64,000 nt of DNA. Origin: Candidatus Thiodiazotropha sp. (ex Epidulcina cf. delphinae). Lineage in GTDB: Bacteria; Pseudomonadota; Gammaproteobacteria; Chromatiales; Chromatiaceae. A model generated the notes under the pieces. It was not told where the DNA came from, searched no databases, and worked only from the letters and a program-made list of their open reading frames with translations. The translations under genes were made by a program, and so were the position numbers. How positions within the stretch are numbered: position 1 is the stretch's first letter; each line of letters opens with the position of its first letter. Shown here in pieces: positions 8,330 to 17,287 of the stretch. The DNA is taken from contig JAHXHS010000016.1 of the NCBI GenBank assembly GCA_025656455.1, forward strand, positions 41,413 through 105,412. Reading direction: 5' to 3'.

Positions 8330-9493
8330 CTAGAAAGCGTATTTAGCCGCAAACTGGACTCGATCCAGCTCACCTTCGTCACCGCTCTCTTTTTCAAGCT
8401 CGCCATGGAGATACATGACACCCAAAGTGATCTGCTTGACCGGTGTATACATCAGGTTAACCTGTATGCTGTTCGCGCTTTCATTGAGACTCGCAGGCGC
8501 GGATGACGGATTATCCACTTCAACCAAGCTGTAAATCAGGTTTGATCGCCATTGACTGTTCCACATGTGACGGTAGGCGATAAATCCCGCCACGGATTCC
8601 ACTGTTTCCAGATCACCGTTTCCCGGATCGATGACGGCATCGCGGACCACGCCCAAACTGGTATACCGGCCCATGCCGTCACCGTAATTGACGGCAAACC
8701 GGATATCATCCCCATCCAACACCTTCACTTTACCGCTGACACCCAGACCCCAACCGTTGGTGGAATCATCCGTGGTGCCGTCATCGTATTTGAGTTCACG
8801 CAACAGCGCGTTGAATCTGAGGTGGCCCCAGTCCATTTTCATTTTATAGTTTGCCGCGATATCCGGGACTGAATTGTCATCGTTTACACCGGCATCGGTA
8901 AATGTCTCCGGATTTTCCAACGCCACTTGAAAACCATTGGCGCTATAGCGAACCATCGGTTGACGAATAAACACCGTGCCTTCGGGGGCGCCCAGAAAGT
9001 CCAGCGCATCGGGCAGCGCGGCGGTATCCATGAATGTTGACCATGTCTGACCGAACAGCCAATTGTCAAAGGTCAGCAGATAGTGGCGCAGGCGCGGTGA
9101 ATAGCTGTTGCTTACCGCTTCATTGCCAAATCCGGTGGTCAGAAAATCCATTTCCAGCACCATGCCGAGGGCATAACCGCCGGCGGTGGTTTTGCCTTTA
9201 AAGTTGATACGGGATTCGCGTGCGGTCATATCGAACACCGTATCGCCGTCATCCCCGCCTGTCGGTATCGACGAAGGCAGATAGAATGTACGCCCGGTGC
9301 CTCCCGAACCGCCCGCCAGCGAGCCGCTATCGGTATCGGTCCACATGGCGCTTAATTTGGCATACCCACCGATGCTGAAATCGACACCACCTCCGAAGAC
9401 ATCGCTGAAATTGTATGCCGACACACTCATCGGCAGCAGAGCCATGGCAGTCAATGCTCCAATCCTCGGCATTTTTTCACTCATATTGATCAT
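8330..9493 (-). CDS. DcaP-like outer-membrane porin
   Basis: A 387-residue beta-barrel protein with a signal peptide cleaved near PMSVSA. FSIGGYAKLSAMW begins the mature barrel and a terminal Phe (AAKYAF) is the outer-membrane insertion signal. The segments ESRINFKGKT, LLTFDNWLFGQTWSTFMD and RQPMVRY match the DcaP-like porin family, known for uptake of dicarboxylates and other small acids. Alternating short hydrophobic strands run through the protein. The ATG at 9493 has GAGGAG eight bases upstream. It is monocistronic with its own terminator. Confidence 0.8.
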   Translation of the reverse strand: MINMSEKMPRIGALTAMALLPMSVSAYNFSDVFGGGVDFSIGGYAKLSAMWTDTDSGSLAGGSGGTGRTFYLPSSIPTGGDDGDTVFDMTARESRINFKGKTTAGGYALGMVLEMDFLTTGFGNEAVSNSYSPRLRHYLLTFDNWLFGQTWSTFMDTAALPDALDFLGAPEGTVFIRQPMVRYSANGFQVALENPETFTDAGVNDDNSVPDIAANYKMKMDWGHLRFNALLRELKYDDGTTDDSTNGWGLGVSGKVKVLDGDDIRFAVNYGDGMGRYTSLGVVRDAVIDPGNGDLETVESVAGFIAYRHMWNSQWRSNLIYSLVEVDNPSSAPASLNESANSIQVNLMYTPVKQITLGVMYLHGELEKESGDEGELDRVQFAAKYAF

Positions 9494-9865
9494 GATTAGC
9501 GCTCCTCACGTTTATTGCGTAAGTAGTTGTTATGGTTATATGTGTGTTGATGCAACTTGAGATGGCAGACATTCTCCCCAATCGGCCGGTTGATCTTTTT
9601 CGGTGTCGATACCTCCCGGTATATGAGATTGAATGGCTGTGGAACGACCCTATAGATACGTACTTATCACTGCTTCAGATGCAGCATAAGCAGGTAAACG
9701 GCTTTTTTACGCAGAGTTGATCTTTCAGAACAGATGGTTCCGGTGAGTCATGTGGCCTTTCAAGCCACACAGAAAACACAAAAATATCTTGTTAACGCCT
9801 TCTATGCAGCCAGATATGCCGCGCTTGGCATACCGTTCACAAGCGATCAGATTTCGGCATCACAG
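9494..9865. other. Intergenic region, no gene recognised
   Basis: The gap lies between the porin promoter side and the end of the RND gene. It is A+T-richer than the flanks. Apart from the porin's ribosome site and presumed promoter I see nothing in it; the open frames that cross it have no protein-like features. Confidence 0.5.
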
Positions 9866-12800
9866 TCAGTGACTACGATCATCTTGCTCCAACAACTCCC
9901 GTTCGAGCCGCCGGGTGAGCTGTTTCGGAGACCCGGTATGCTTCGCCAGCAGATGGTAGGCCACCGGCACGATATACAGGGTGAAGAGTGTCGCGGCAAT
10001 GACGCCAGCGAGAATGACGGTGCCGATCACGGTTCGGGTCTCGGACCCGGCGCCCGAGGAGAGCAGCAACGGCAGCGAGCCGGCCGCGGTGGTGATGCCG
10101 GTCATGACAATCGGCCGGAAACGGACATGGGCCGCTTCCATCAGCGCTTCACCGAACTCCCTACCCGCATCCCTGAGTTGATTGGCGAATTCGACGATCA
10201 GGATGCCGTTCTTGGCGGCCAGGCCCACCAGCATGATGAGACCGATCTGGCTGTAGATATTGAGGGTCTGGTCGGTCAAGTAGAGACCGAGCAAGGCTCC
10301 CGCCATCGCCAGCGGCACCGTCAGCATGATGACGAAGGGATGCACCCAGCTTTCGAATTGGGCGGCCAGCACCAGGTAGACGACCACCACCCCGAGCAGC
10401 AGCACGAACAGCACCGAACCACCCGCCGTCTTGTAGTCGCGGGACTGTCCCTTGTAGTCGATGATGACATGCGCAGGAAGCTGTTCGCGCACCAGACCTT
10501 CGAGGTAGCCCAGGGCCGCACCCAACGCCAGGCCATCTTTCAGGTTGGCCTCGATGGTGATGGCGCGCACCCGGTTGTAACGATTGAGCTTGATCGAGTC
10601 GGCGACCTCCTGCAGGCTGACCAGATTGGATAGCTGGATCAGTTCCCCGTTGGTATCGGAGCGCACATAGAGATGGCTCAGATCCGCAGGCGTCTGCTGA
10701 TCAGACCGCTCACCTTCGAGAATGACATCGTACTCCTCGCCCTCTTCGATGTAGGTGGTCACTCGCCGTGAACCGAACATGGTCTCCAGGGTGCGGCCGA
10801 TGCCCTCCACGGTGACGCCAAGCTGCGCCGCCCGGTCGTAATCGATCACCACCTTGAGCTGAGGCTTGGTCTCCTTGTAGTCCCAGTTGATACCTTGCAG
10901 GCCTGGATTATCTTCATTGATCTTTTCCAGCAGTATATCTCGCCACGCGGCCAGTTCCTGGTAAGTGCCGCCGCCGATCACGAACTGAATCGGTTTCTGA
11001 ATACGCCGACCGAAGCCCTGACGCATGACGGGAAAGGCCTTGACACCGGGCAGGTCCGACAGTTTTTTGCGCAACTCATCCATGATTACCCAGGCGGAGC
11101 GGCGGGACTCCCAATCATTCAGCACATTGATAACGATGCCGCCGTTAAAGATGGCAAAGTTGCTGAAGGTCCGTGGCGCCCGCACCAGCAACCGGGTGAT
11201 TTCGCCGGATTCGACATAGGACATCATGCGCTGTTCGATCTCATCCATGTAATCTTTCATGTAATCATAGGAGGCACCCTCCGGACCATTCACGATAAGA
11301 TAGAAGGCGCCCCGGTCTTCCTTGGGGGCATACTCGTCGGGAATACGTTCAAACAGCCAATAAGCCCCGCCCAATATCCCGCCAAACAGCAGCAGCATCA
11401 GCCAGACATGACGCATGGCGCCACTCAGGGTCTTGATGTAGAAATCCCGGACACGACCGAACAGCCAGTCCACACCGTGACTGAGGCTGGCCCGGTTGCT
11501 ATGGCTGGACGGCAGGATCTGTGAGGCCAGCATGGGTGAAAGGGAGAGCGCCACCAGGCTGGAAAAGCTCACTGCGGCCGCCATGGTCAAAGCGAACTCG
11601 GAGAAGAGCCGGCCGATGTCTCCGCCAAGAAAGGCAATCGGGGTAAACACGGAGACCAGGACCACGGTGGTGGAAATCACCGCAAAAGCAACCTGCCGCG
11701 CTCCCCGGAAGGCGGCCACCAGCCGCGACTCGCCATACACCTCCATGCGGCGATGGATGTTCTCCAGCATGACAATCGCATCGTCCACCACCAGGCCGAT
11801 GGCCAGCACCAACGCCAGCAGGGTCAGAATGTTGATGGTAAAGCCGAGCATCAACAACACCAGAAAAGTGGCCACCAGTGAGACCGGCACCGCCACCGCC
11901 GGCACGATCATCGCCCGCACGCTGCCGAGAAACAGGAAGATCACCAGCACCACCAGGGCAATGGCGATAGACAGGGTCTTGTAAACTTCGGCGATAGCCC
12001 CTTTGATGAAGACCGAACTGTCGAAGCTCTGCTTGATCTCCATCCCTTCGGGCAGTGTGGCGTTGACCCTCGTCATCTCGGCCTTGGCCGCCACGGCCAC
12101 GGTCAGGGTATTGGCGGTAGACTGCTTGATGATACCGATGCCCACCATCGGCACCCCGTTGCCCCGGAAGAAGGTGCGGGTCTCCTCAGCGCCCTTTTCC
12201 ACCCGCGCCACTTCGCCGAGGCGCACCAGATAACCGTCATCTCCCCGCGCCAGGACCAGTTTGGCGAAGTCCTCCGCGGTACGGAACGTCCGATCGACCC
12301 GCACCGTGAAGACCCGGTCCACCGAATCGATGCTGCCCGCCGGCAACTCCAGGTTTCCGGCGCGCAGAGCCCGTTCCACATCCGCCACCGTCAGCCCTCT
12401 CGCCGCAAGGGCCTGACGGTCGATCCAGATCCGCATCGCAAAGGTCTGGCCGCCGCCGACCCGCACCCGGGCTACACCATCGAGCACCGAGAACCGATCA
12501 ACCAGGTAGCGTCGCGCATAATCCGACAGCTCCGGCACCGTCATCCGGTCACTGACCAGATTGAGCCACATGATCACGTCTTCGTTGCTGTCGACCTTCT
12601 GGATCTCCGGCGGCTCCGCTTCAAGCGGCAGATTGTCGAGGATTGCCGAGACCCGGTCCCGTACATCGTTGGCGGCGCCGTCGATATCCCGGTCCACGCC
12701 GAACTCGATGGTGACCACCGACCGGCCGTCCTCGCTCACCGAGGAGATAAAGCGGATACCCTCGACGCCTGAGATCCGGTCCTCAATCAACTGGGTGATA

Positions 12801-12985
12801 CGGGTCTCAACCACATTCGCGGCTGCGCCGGGGTAGATAGTCTCAACCGAGACCACCGGCGAATCGATATCGGGATACTCGCGCAACGGCAACCGATCGA
12901 AGGCGACCAACCCGAAAGCAATCAGCAGCAGCGAAAGGACAGAGGCAAAGACCGGCCTTTTGACAGAGAGATCCGAGAGGATCAT
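9866..12985 (-). CDS. RND multidrug efflux permease, HAE/AcrB family
   Basis: A 1,039-residue inner-membrane proton antiporter. The first membrane helix (KRPVFASVLSLLLIAFGLVA) is followed by a large periplasmic loop, and the central helix LAIGLVVDDAIVMLENIHR carries the adjacent Asp pair that relays protons in hydrophobe/amphiphile exporters. A second helix set and loop occupy the C-terminal half. Length and motifs match MexF/MexI-like pumps. The adaptor gene lies upstream and overlaps by 4 bp, so they form an operon; no outer-membrane channel gene is adjacent, so a TolC encoded elsewhere is probably used. Confidence 0.9.
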   Translation of the reverse strand: MILSDLSVKRPVFASVLSLLLIAFGLVAFDRLPLREYPDIDSPVVSVETIYPGAAANVVETRITQLIEDRISGVEGIRFISSVSEDGRSVVTIEFGVDRDIDGAANDVRDRVSAILDNLPLEAEPPEIQKVDSNEDVIMWLNLVSDRMTVPELSDYARRYLVDRFSVLDGVARVRVGGGQTFAMRIWIDRQALAARGLTVADVERALRAGNLELPAGSIDSVDRVFTVRVDRTFRTAEDFAKLVLARGDDGYLVRLGEVARVEKGAEETRTFFRGNGVPMVGIGIIKQSTANTLTVAVAAKAEMTRVNATLPEGMEIKQSFDSSVFIKGAIAEVYKTLSIAIALVVLVIFLFLGSVRAMIVPAVAVPVSLVATFLVLLMLGFTINILTLLALVLAIGLVVDDAIVMLENIHRRMEVYGESRLVAAFRGARQVAFAVISTTVVLVSVFTPIAFLGGDIGRLFSEFALTMAAAVSFSSLVALSLSPMLASQILPSSHSNRASLSHGVDWLFGRVRDFYIKTLSGAMRHVWLMLLLFGGILGGAYWLFERIPDEYAPKEDRGAFYLIVNGPEGASYDYMKDYMDEIEQRMMSYVESGEITRLLVRAPRTFSNFAIFNGGIVINVLNDWESRRSAWVIMDELRKKLSDLPGVKAFPVMRQGFGRRIQKPIQFVIGGGTYQELAAWRDILLEKINEDNPGLQGINWDYKETKPQLKVVIDYDRAAQLGVTVEGIGRTLETMFGSRRVTTYIEEGEEYDVILEGERSDQQTPADLSHLYVRSDTNGELIQLSNLVSLQEVADSIKLNRYNRVRAITIEANLKDGLALGAALGYLEGLVREQLPAHVIIDYKGQSRDYKTAGGSVLFVLLLGVVVVYLVLAAQFESWVHPFVIMLTVPLAMAGALLGLYLTDQTLNIYSQIGLIMLVGLAAKNGILIVEFANQLRDAGREFGEALMEAAHVRFRPIVMTGITTAAGSLPLLLSSGAGSETRTVIGTVILAGVIAATLFTLYIVPVAYHLLAKHTGSPKQLTRRLERELLEQDDRSH

Positions 12986-14079
12986 CTGTCACCCTTCGGT
13001 ACTTTAACCGCGGGTTTTAGCAATTCCCGTATCGGCAGTTTACCGTCATCCGTCCCTTTGATGCGCACTGTCCCGTCCACCCGCGCCTTATCGGTGCCGT
13101 GGGTGATGATGCGATCGCCTGCCTGAAGTCCATCGGTCACCTCCACCTCCCCCGGGCGTCGGGAGCCGATGATGATTTTACGTTTCTCAACCCGGTTTTC
13201 TTCACCGGTCACGCGCAGCACAAACTGATCATTGCCCTTTGGCATCAGGGCCGACTCAGGAATCAACAGCGTACTGCGAGCGTTGCGTAACAGTTCAACG
13301 GTCATCAGCATGCCGGGTTTGAGAATCCGCTCCGGATTGGTAATGATGGCTCGCACCAGTACTGAACGATTGACCGGGTCGACGCGGCTGTCCACCACCT
13401 TCACCTCCCCATCGAAGATGCGCTCGCCATAGGCGCGGGTGCGGGCGCGGATCGGCAACCCCGGCCGCAGGCTGGCCAGGTAGGCGGAGGGAACGGCGAA
13501 CTCCAGCTTCAATACGCGATCGTCATCCAGGGTGGTGATGGTATCCCCTATCTCCACCAGGGCGCCCACGCTGAGATTGCGTAGCCCCAAAACACCGGAG
13601 AAGGGGGCTTTGATCAGCCGGTCGGCCAGACGCGACTCGATGGCCGCCAAACGGGCGCGGGCGGTATCCACCTCTCGACGGCGCTGATCGAGCAGCGACT
13701 GAGCCTCGATACCTTGAGACTCCAACCGTCTGACCCGATTGAACTGGCGCTTGGCCTCGTTGAGATTGGCGTGGGCCTCCTCCAGCAGGGCGTGTTCCTC
13801 ATTACCGGTCATCTCCACCAGCACCTGCCCCGCCTCTACCCGCTGACCGTCATCGAAATGAATCGCCGTGACCGTCTCTGTCACGTTGACCGTCAATTCC
13901 ACCGACTCATTGGCCTTAAGCGTACCCAAGGCTTCGATGCGGTCGACGAAGTCACCTTCCTTTACCTCAGCGACAATCACTTGGGGAGCCGCTTTCACCT
14001 CCGGCCATGCCTGCGCCGGGAAAAGCAACATCGGCAACCAGCTGAAGAAACAAGCTAAACGGCATCTCGGTATGGGCAT
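12982..14079 (-). CDS. RND periplasmic adaptor (AcrA/MexH family)
   Basis: A 365-residue membrane fusion protein. A signal peptide (FFSWLPMLLFPAQA) precedes a lipoyl half-motif around DGQRVEAGQVLVEM, an alpha-helical hairpin from about 95 to 150, a second lipoyl half around IKAPFSGVLGLRNLSVGALV, a beta-barrel and a membrane-proximal domain. It links the RND permease, whose start overlaps its stop by 4 bp, to an outer-membrane channel. The ORF ends in a basic tail, VKVPKGDR. Confidence 0.9.
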   Translation of the reverse strand: MPIPRCRLACFFSWLPMLLFPAQAWPEVKAAPQVIVAEVKEGDFVDRIEALGTLKANESVELTVNVTETVTAIHFDDGQRVEAGQVLVEMTGNEEHALLEEAHANLNEAKRQFNRVRRLESQGIEAQSLLDQRRREVDTARARLAAIESRLADRLIKAPFSGVLGLRNLSVGALVEIGDTITTLDDDRVLKLEFAVPSAYLASLRPGLPIRARTRAYGERIFDGEVKVVDSRVDPVNRSVLVRAIITNPERILKPGMLMTVELLRNARSTLLIPESALMPKGNDQFVLRVTGEENRVEKRKIIIGSRRPGEVEVTDGLQAGDRIITHGTDKARVDGTVRIKGTDDGKLPIRELLKPAVKVPKGDR

Positions 14080-14304
14080 TGGCTCTCTATTTCCATTTTA
14101 ATGGTTGCTATCCCGAACCTGGGTTGGTGGATCCGGGGATGCGACTCACAGAAGGCATGAAACCGCTTACCCATTGATTTGAGTAAGCTACCACCATTGT
14201 GAATCCCCTTATTTTGTGGTGAATTCGGTACTGCTGATGCTCATCCCCTTCGCTTTTACGAAACAGGTTTGAAAAGATGCATATTATCATCATCCCTTTA
14301 TAAT

Positions 14305-14525
14305 CAACAGGATAAACAGTCTTTCCACGGGGTTGTATTTGCTGTGGTACGGCGGGTAATAAGCCAGCTGAATCGTCACTTGATGGGCACCCGCAAGGAC
14401 CACCAACCGCTTCAGCCATTGGGTGCGGCTAGCGGCAACTCAGCGTCTGAGTAACCCCATTCGGTATGCTGACGTAAACGGACTTCATCAGCCGACAGGG
14501 GGGAATAAATACGGTTACCGCGGAA
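14305..14525 (-). pseudogene. Relic of an ISAzo13-type DDE transposase
   Basis: Two short coding remnants occur on the minus strand in different frames. The first, around 14525-14425, reads SADEVRLRQHTEWGYSDAEL, which resembles the N-terminal region of ISAzo13-family transposases. The second, around 14420-14308, reads LAYYPPYHSKYNPVERLF, the family's conserved C-terminal catalytic block. The parts between and after are missing, so this is an internally deleted, frameshifted relic. It fills most of the 515-bp gap between the RND adaptor and kinase genes; no terminal repeats were recognised. Confidence 0.75.
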
Positions 14526-14594
14526 AATAGAATTCTCATACTTTCAGTTCCAAACCAATCCATCCACTACCGGTGTGATGAACTCAAACACGGA

Positions 14595-15971
14595 TCAGCG
14601 GGCGTCGGAGAGCACACCGCTCGGAAGCCGAACTCTGACTGCCAAGCCACCCAGCTCCGAACGTTCCAGGCCGAATCCACCGCTATACGCTGCGCATATG
14701 TCGCCGACTATTGCCAACCCAAGGCCTGACCCGGCAGTATGTTCGTCGAGCCGCAACCCGCGCTGGCCCAACCGGTCCAGTTCTTTCTCGGCGACGCCCG
14801 GGCCGTCATCTTCAATATCAATCAGCACAGATTCGCTTGAATACCTAGCCGTTATTTCCACCAGGGTTGTTGCCCACTTGCACGCGTTTTCCAACAAATT
14901 GCCGATCAGTTCCGCCAGGTAGTCATCCGGCATTGCAGCAACCGCCATCTCCGGAATTTCGACTCGCCAGGAAAGCAGCTGTCCTTTGGGCGTGCGCTGC
15001 AGCGTCCTCACCACGCCATCGACAACCGGCGTTACAGGTGTTTGGCGCGGGTTTGCCGTGCCTGCCGCTCGCAGGCGCGCTCGAATCAACTCCCGGTCAA
15101 CCCGCGAACGCATCACCTGCACCAGATGATCCAGATCGTCCGCAATGTCCGTATCGCCTTTTCGCCGCAGGCGCCGTGCATCCGCGCCTAATGCGGTCAG
15201 CGGAGTATTCAAGCCATGGGCCAGGTCCGCGGTCCAGGCGCGAGCGCTCTCCACCGCTTTATCGCGCGCCTCTAATAATTCGTTGATTTCATCAACCAGC
15301 GGTGAGACTTCATCCGGGTAGTCATTGGCCAGTCGGTTTGTCTGGCCTTCGCGAACAGCAAACACACCGCTCCGAACCCTTTTCAACGGCGAAAGCCCCA
15401 TACGCACCTGCGCGTAGCTGGCCACGAGAAACGCCAGGGCCAGCAATCCGAGATACGGCAGGATGTCGGCAGTGAAAGCTTGGCGTGCCGCCAGCAGATC
15501 AGCCCTGTCTATGGCAACCGCCACTCGCAGGCGCCGCGCTTCGGTGCGCGGATGCAGGATGAACTGTTGCTCCCGCACCAGCAGTGAGTGTCCGGCGGGA
15601 CCCTCCAGTTCGTGTCGGTGAACCACGCCGGGCCTGAGATCGTCGTCCGCTAGCGCCAACTGAAAATCCCACAGCGAACGCGAGCGCAGCAAGGTCGGAC
15701 GCACTTCGTCCTGGATCTGCCAGTAACGTCCACTCAACGGCTGTTGAAAACTTGGGTTCGGTGAATTACCGGCCACATGGATATGCCCGTCATCGGTTAA
15801 TTCGATATGGCCGACCAAGTATTTCAGGTGAATCCCCAACTCGGCGTCGAGCCGCCGTTCCACGTGGTGCTCGAACAAGGCGACCAGTCCGAAACCCGCC
15901 AGCGCCAACGCCACCGATACGGATAGCGCCGCTGCCGAAAGCAATCGGAAACGCAGCGACTGCAAGGTCAT
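14595..15971 (-). CDS. Two-component sensor histidine kinase (PhoQ/QseC-like)
   Basis: A 458-residue membrane kinase. Transmembrane helices lie near 13-32 and 165-187, flanking a periplasmic sensor of about 130 residues, followed by HAMP and a DHp domain. The H-box reads DLAHGLNTPL, with Gly and Asn at positions usually Glu and Arg. The catalytic domain has an N-box (ELIGNLLENACKWA), G1 (DDGPGV) and G2 (GSGLGLAI). It overlaps the response-regulator gene by 4 bp and ends the metal-efflux operon, so it probably senses the ion or compound the pump exports, or a related envelope cue. Confidence 0.9.
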   Translation of the reverse strand: MTLQSLRFRLLSAAALSVSVALALAGFGLVALFEHHVERRLDAELGIHLKYLVGHIELTDDGHIHVAGNSPNPSFQQPLSGRYWQIQDEVRPTLLRSRSLWDFQLALADDDLRPGVVHRHELEGPAGHSLLVREQQFILHPRTEARRLRVAVAIDRADLLAARQAFTADILPYLGLLALAFLVASYAQVRMGLSPLKRVRSGVFAVREGQTNRLANDYPDEVSPLVDEINELLEARDKAVESARAWTADLAHGLNTPLTALGADARRLRRKGDTDIADDLDHLVQVMRSRVDRELIRARLRAAGTANPRQTPVTPVVDGVVRTLQRTPKGQLLSWRVEIPEMAVAAMPDDYLAELIGNLLENACKWATTLVEITARYSSESVLIDIEDDGPGVAEKELDRLGQRGLRLDEHTAGSGLGLAIVGDICAAYSGGFGLERSELGGLAVRVRLPSGVLSDAR

Positions 15972-16633
15972 GGCTCGGATTGCTTGATGATGTAACCGAA
16001 ACCTCGGCGGGTTTGGATCGATCCGCTACCCAGTTTGCGACGCACCCGCCCTACGAGGACCTCCACGGAGTTGGAGTCACGTTCGAAGCCCTGAGCATAA
16101 ATTTGCTCGGTCAGTTCAGATTGGGAGACCACACGTCCTGCATGCAACATGAGATAGCTGACAAGTCGGTATTCGTGGGGTGACAAGTGAACGGGTTTAC
16201 CGTCGACACTGATACGCAACTGCAAAGTATCCAGCGTGAGTACGCCGACCTGCATCTGAGAGCTGGACTTTCCGGCAGAGCGGCGGATGACGGCGCGTAA
16301 CCGGGCAAGCAACTCTTCCATCTGAAAGGGTTTGGAAAGATAGTCATCGGCACCCGCGTCGATACCTTTCACACGCTCATTCCAACGGCTGCGGGCCGTG
16401 AGTATCAATACTGGGAATTCCAGGCCTTCGGCGCGCCAGCGATTGAGCACGGACAGGCCGTCCATCCCGGGGAGTCCCAAGTCGAGAATGACCGCTGAGT
16501 ATGATTCCGTGCTGCCCTTGAACCAGGCCGCCTCGCCGTCACCGACCTGATCGACCAGATAGCCTTCGGTTTCCAGGGAAGCAGCGATGTCCTCAATGAT
16601 CCGCGGATCGTCTTCTACTATCAGTACTCGCAT
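15968..16633 (-). CDS. OmpR-family response regulator
   Basis: A 221-residue PhoP/QseB-like regulator. The receiver domain has the acidic pair EDD at 7-9, phospho-acceptor D51 (DLGLPGMDG), T79 in LILTAR and K101 (SKPF). A winged-helix DNA-binding domain covers the C-terminal half (HLSPHEYRLVSYLM, VLVGRVRRKLG, RGFGYII). It is encoded between the PepSY gene and the kinase with overlaps on both sides, so it very probably regulates this operon. Confidence 0.92.
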   Translation of the reverse strand: MRVLIVEDDPRIIEDIAASLETEGYLVDQVGDGEAAWFKGSTESYSAVILDLGLPGMDGLSVLNRWRAEGLEFPVLILTARSRWNERVKGIDAGADDYLSKPFQMEELLARLRAVIRRSAGKSSSQMQVGVLTLDTLQLRISVDGKPVHLSPHEYRLVSYLMLHAGRVVSQSELTEQIYAQGFERDSNSVEVLVGRVRRKLGSGSIQTRRGFGYIIKQSEP

Positions 16634-16971
16634 CAGTCATCCGCCATCTGGATCAATTCGCCGGAACGGGCGTCCAAGTGAACCTTCTGCAACCTGCCCT
16701 GCGTATCGATGATCTTGAACTCGTAGACCCAGCGGTCGAATTCGTGTTCATACTCGACTGCAACAATCTGGCCCGGCGCGATTCTACGCAGGTGCTCGAT
16801 GACCCGGGTCAGGGTCATCGCATCGCCCCGGTTTACCGCGCGGCGGGCTTGGTCATGCGAATTGTTCTCATCCTCCCACTCCGGATGGTCGGCCGTTGAC
16901 TGTAACGGCAGGAGCAGCACGCCCGAAATCAGGGGCACAAGGAAAAGAACGACTTTCGACTCATGAAACAT
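16633..16971 (-). CDS. PepSY-domain periplasmic protein
   Basis: A 112-residue protein with a signal peptide (VVLFLVPLISGVLLLPLQSTA) and one PepSY domain: AMTLTRVIEHLRRIAPGQIVAVEYEHE, then a Trp-Tyr-containing strand and HLDARSGELI. Small PepSY proteins next to two-component systems usually act in the periplasm as modulators or ligand-binding partners of the sensor. Its stop overlaps the regulator's start in a TGATG arrangement. Confidence 0.85.
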   Translation of the reverse strand: MFHESKVVLFLVPLISGVLLLPLQSTADHPEWEDENNSHDQARRAVNRGDAMTLTRVIEHLRRIAPGQIVAVEYEHEFDRWVYEFKIIDTQGRLQKVHLDARSGELIQMADD

Positions 16972-16980
16972 CGTGCAAGC

Positions 16981-17286
16981 TCAATCCAGATGCCCGGATT
17001 CCAGTACCGGCACCAGCCAATAGTGCATACCGCTACCGAGGAAATCACGTCGGATTTCCCCGATCAGGTTCTCGGCCTGAGTCCGGGAAAGCAGTAGCTG
17101 GAACAAAATCTGCCGGCGTTTGCCCGCCACCTGTTCCGCCAGACTCATGGAGCGCTCGGAGCTGCCGTGGCCGAAAATCGGGTAGGTGGAGAATCCCATC
17201 ACCGTATCGTGCACCAGCAGCCAATCGGTCACCGTATCTTCCACCGCTGGCGTAACCACCAGATTCAACAAACAATTTTCGGTCAT
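16981..17286 (-). CDS. DUF3240 protein (PII-like fold, metal-efflux associated)
   Basis: A 101-residue soluble protein matching DUF3240: CLLNLVVTPAVEDTVTDWLL near the start, a GHGSS loop, QVAGKRRQILFQLLL, and a C-terminal HYWLVPVLESGH strand. DUF3240 genes are typically found with CusA/CzcA pumps, as here, where the permease gene ends one base upstream. A regulatory or metal-binding role is likely but unproven for the family. Confidence 0.8.
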   Translation of the reverse strand: MTENCLLNLVVTPAVEDTVTDWLLVHDTVMGFSTYPIFGHGSSERSMSLAEQVAGKRRQILFQLLLSRTQAENLIGEIRRDFLGSGMHYWLVPVLESGHLD

Positions 17287-17287
17287 T

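Noticed and set aside
9734..10633. 299-codon plus-strand frame at the end of the HAE RND gene
   Set aside because: Low-complexity His/Gln/Asp text and antisense to a conserved pump gene.
14108..14419. 103-codon minus frame next to the kinase gene
   Set aside because: Its frame differs from the transposase remnant that explains this DNA; the residues have no protein character.
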